Origin: JACVRW01 sp035705985
GTDB taxonomy: Bacteria; Actinomycetota; Thermoleophilia; Solirubrobacterales; Thermoleophilaceae
Assembly (NCBI GenBank): GCA_035705985.1
Contig: DASSVP010000006.1
Coordinates: 1 to 20,415 of the forward strand
Length of the DNA stretch: 20,415 bases
Direction: 5' to 3'
The translations under genes and the position numbers were made by a program. Positions 19,707 through 20,415 of this stretch are shown here, in pieces (the stretch's first letter is position 1; each line of letters begins with the position of its first letter). The notes under the pieces are model-generated. The model saw only the letters and a program-made list of their open reading frames with translations. It had not been told where the DNA came from and did no database searches.

Positions 19707-19713
19707 GAGGAGG
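19707..19713 (+). promoter_or_regulatory. Strong Shine-Dalgarno of osmC
   Basis: GAGGAGG lies 7 nt before the ATG at 19721. It is one of few near-consensus ribosome binding sites in the window, in contrast to the leaderless-looking genes. Confidence 0.75.
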
Positions 19714-19720
19714 CTTAACG

Positions 19721-20152
19721 ATGCCGAAAAGAAACGCGAGCGCCCGCTGGGACGGCTCCCTGACGGAGGGCCACGGGACGATGCGGATGGCCAGCGGCGC
19801 CTACGAGGGCCCCTACACCTTCCAGTCGCGCTTCGAGGAGGGCGAGGGCACGAACCCCGAGGAGCTGATCGCCGCCGCGCACGCCGGCTGCTACTCGATG
19901 GCGCTCTCCGGCGAGCTCGGGAAGGCCGGCCACGACGTCGAGAGCGTCGAGACCGAGGCAACCGTCCACATCGACAAGGTCGACGACGGCTTCGCGGTCA
20001 AGCGAATCGAGCTGCGCACCCGCGTAACCGCGTCCGGCCTCGACGACTCGGACTTCCAGCAGGCCGCGGAGGCGGCCAAGGAAGGCTGTCCGGTCTCACA
20101 GGCCCTGGCCGCGGTCGAGACGATTGACCTGGACGCGCAACTAACGAGCTGA
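19721..20152 (+). CDS. osmC: OsmC-family peroxiredoxin (organic hydroperoxide reductase)
   Basis: 143 residues, the standard length. N-terminal MPKRNASARWDGSLTEGHGTM matches the OsmC subfamily. The first catalytic Cys is in IAAAHAGCYSMALS (Cys57) and the second in KEGCPVSQAL (about Cys124), separated as in OsmC. Glu47 in the TNPEELIAAAHA helix is also conserved. It reduces organic hydroperoxides with dithiol electron donors, in the cytosol, and is typically induced by osmotic or oxidative stress. The start is fixed by GAGGAGG 7 nt upstream. A GC hairpin follows the stop. It is divergent from the membrane protein/pdxH pair, with a 49-bp gap and no obvious -10 resolved. Confidence 0.94.
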   Translation: MPKRNASARWDGSLTEGHGTMRMASGAYEGPYTFQSRFEEGEGTNPEELIAAAHAGCYSMALSGELGKAGHDVESVETEATVHIDKVDDGFAVKRIELRTRVTASGLDDSDFQQAAEAAKEGCPVSQALAAVETIDLDAQLTS

Positions 20153-20176
20153 CGATGGAGATCCCACGGAGCCATG

Positions 20177-20194
20177 GCCGGCCGCCGGGCCGGC
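20177..20194 (+). terminator. Candidate terminator hairpin after osmC
   Basis: GCCGGCC (20177-20183) and GGCCGGC (20188-20194) form a 7-bp all-GC stem with a GCCG loop, 25 nt after the osmC stop. No T-tract follows. Outside the hairpin, the stretch 20153-20229 shows only a consensus -35-like TTGACA at its end. Confidence 0.45.
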
Positions 20195-20219
20195 GTGAAA
20201 TCGGCTTTACCCGCAGCGG

Positions 20220-20225
20220 TTGACA
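20220..20225 (+). promoter_or_regulatory. Consensus -35-like TTGACA near the right edge
   Basis: A perfect TTGACA is followed by a locally AT-richer stretch (20226-20275), but no TANNNT or TATAAT-like -10 lies 16-19 bp downstream (the best is GCATTT/CATTTG). It may serve the partial reading frame at the edge. Confidence 0.25.
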
Positions 20226-20229
20226 TAAG

Positions 20230-20415
20230 ATGGACTATGAGGCATTTGTGATCGCCACTTGGCGCCTTCACGAACAAGTTCGCCTCTGCCTCGGCGGCAG
20301 ATCCGCGGAGATCGCCAATACCGAGCCCCGGACGATCAGGATGGTCCTGAACCACCGCCACGAGTGGCGGCACGCGTACGCCGACTACCGCGTGACGGTG
20401 GATCCACGTGCGTCT
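20230..20415 (+). CDS. Partial open frame of unknown function, runs off the window
   Basis: At least 62 codons are open to the right edge, starting MDYEAFVIATWRLHEQ. From about codon 19 onward third positions become strongly G/C, as expected of coding sequence here; the first 18 codons are not, so the true start may be later (an ATG at 20341 is in frame). The visible translation (ending HEWRHAYADYRVTVDPRAS) contains many His/Arg and matches no family I recognise. There is no Shine-Dalgarno at 20230. Confidence 0.35.
   Translation, partial: MDYEAFVIATWRLHEQVRLCLGGRSAEIANTEPRTIRMVLNHRHEWRHAYADYRVTVDPRAS

Noticed and set aside
19891..20373. 160-codon minus-strand frame across the osmC 3' end and the intergenic region
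   Set aside because: It is mostly antisense to osmC, has no motif or ribosome binding site, and loses G/C3 bias in the intergenic part.
1..20415. Mobile elements, CRISPR, tRNA/rRNA, riboswitches
   Set aside because: No transposase, integrase or phage protein among the frames, no regularly spaced repeats, and no cloverleaf or riboswitch-like conserved core that I could recognise by eye; covariance-model searches were not possible.

Overview
The window is GC-rich throughout, with strong G/C preference at third codon positions and dense gene packing. Protein content points to a high-GC actinobacterium, most likely in or near Thermoleophilia/Solirubrobacterales. Indicators are an ADPS-like flavoenzyme, a wax-ester synthase/DGAT family acyltransferase, a DesK-type kinase with a sensor domain, RskA-like and SRPBCC proteins, and many GTG starts. 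The lineage is inferred from family resemblance and was not tested by search. I see no tRNA, rRNA, CRISPR array, insertion sequence or prophage gene.

Layout. 1-2.0 kb: the tail of an SRPBCC protein overlapping an ADPS-like FAD oxidase, closed by a GC hairpin. 2.0-3.5 kb: a divergent pair, a sigma-region-4/anti-sigma-K-like membrane protein (-) and a PaaI-type thioesterase (+). 3.5-8.4 kb: a tight minus-strand run of a secreted serine-hydrolase/VanX fusion, NAD+ synthetase and a membrane class III nucleotide cyclase. 8.4-10.4 kb: an orphan histidine kinase and a 68-aa membrane protein (+). 10.4-12.4 kb: a nitrogen unit of AmtB, PII and a 34-aa single-span micro-protein (-). 12.4-15.4 kb: dinB, WS/DGAT and a YbaK-like deacylase (-). 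15.6-16.2 kb: a cytidylate-kinase-like protein (+). 16.2-18.4 kb: an SDR (-) divergent from a CrtC/AttH-like protein coupled to an SRPBCC protein (+). 18.4-20.2 kb: a membrane protein coupled to pdxH (-), divergent from osmC (+). After 20.2 kb there is a partial unknown reading frame.

The most distinctive signal is regulatory. Many uncoupled genes have a TANNNT -10 element 6-8 nt upstream of the start codon and no Shine-Dalgarno, as expected for leaderless transcripts. Two divergent pairs share one symmetric -10 core with equal spacing to both start codons. Two convergent pairs end on one shared CTAG. The other leading candidates are the three-domain peptidoglycan-targeting fusion, the micro-protein beside amtB-PII, a PII lacking Tyr51, a kinase with duplicated 2TM modules, and a 26-bp hairpin repeat found once between genes and once inside a gene.

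I found no clearly new multi-gene defence or biosynthetic system. The candidates for novelty are the items listed in the findings.
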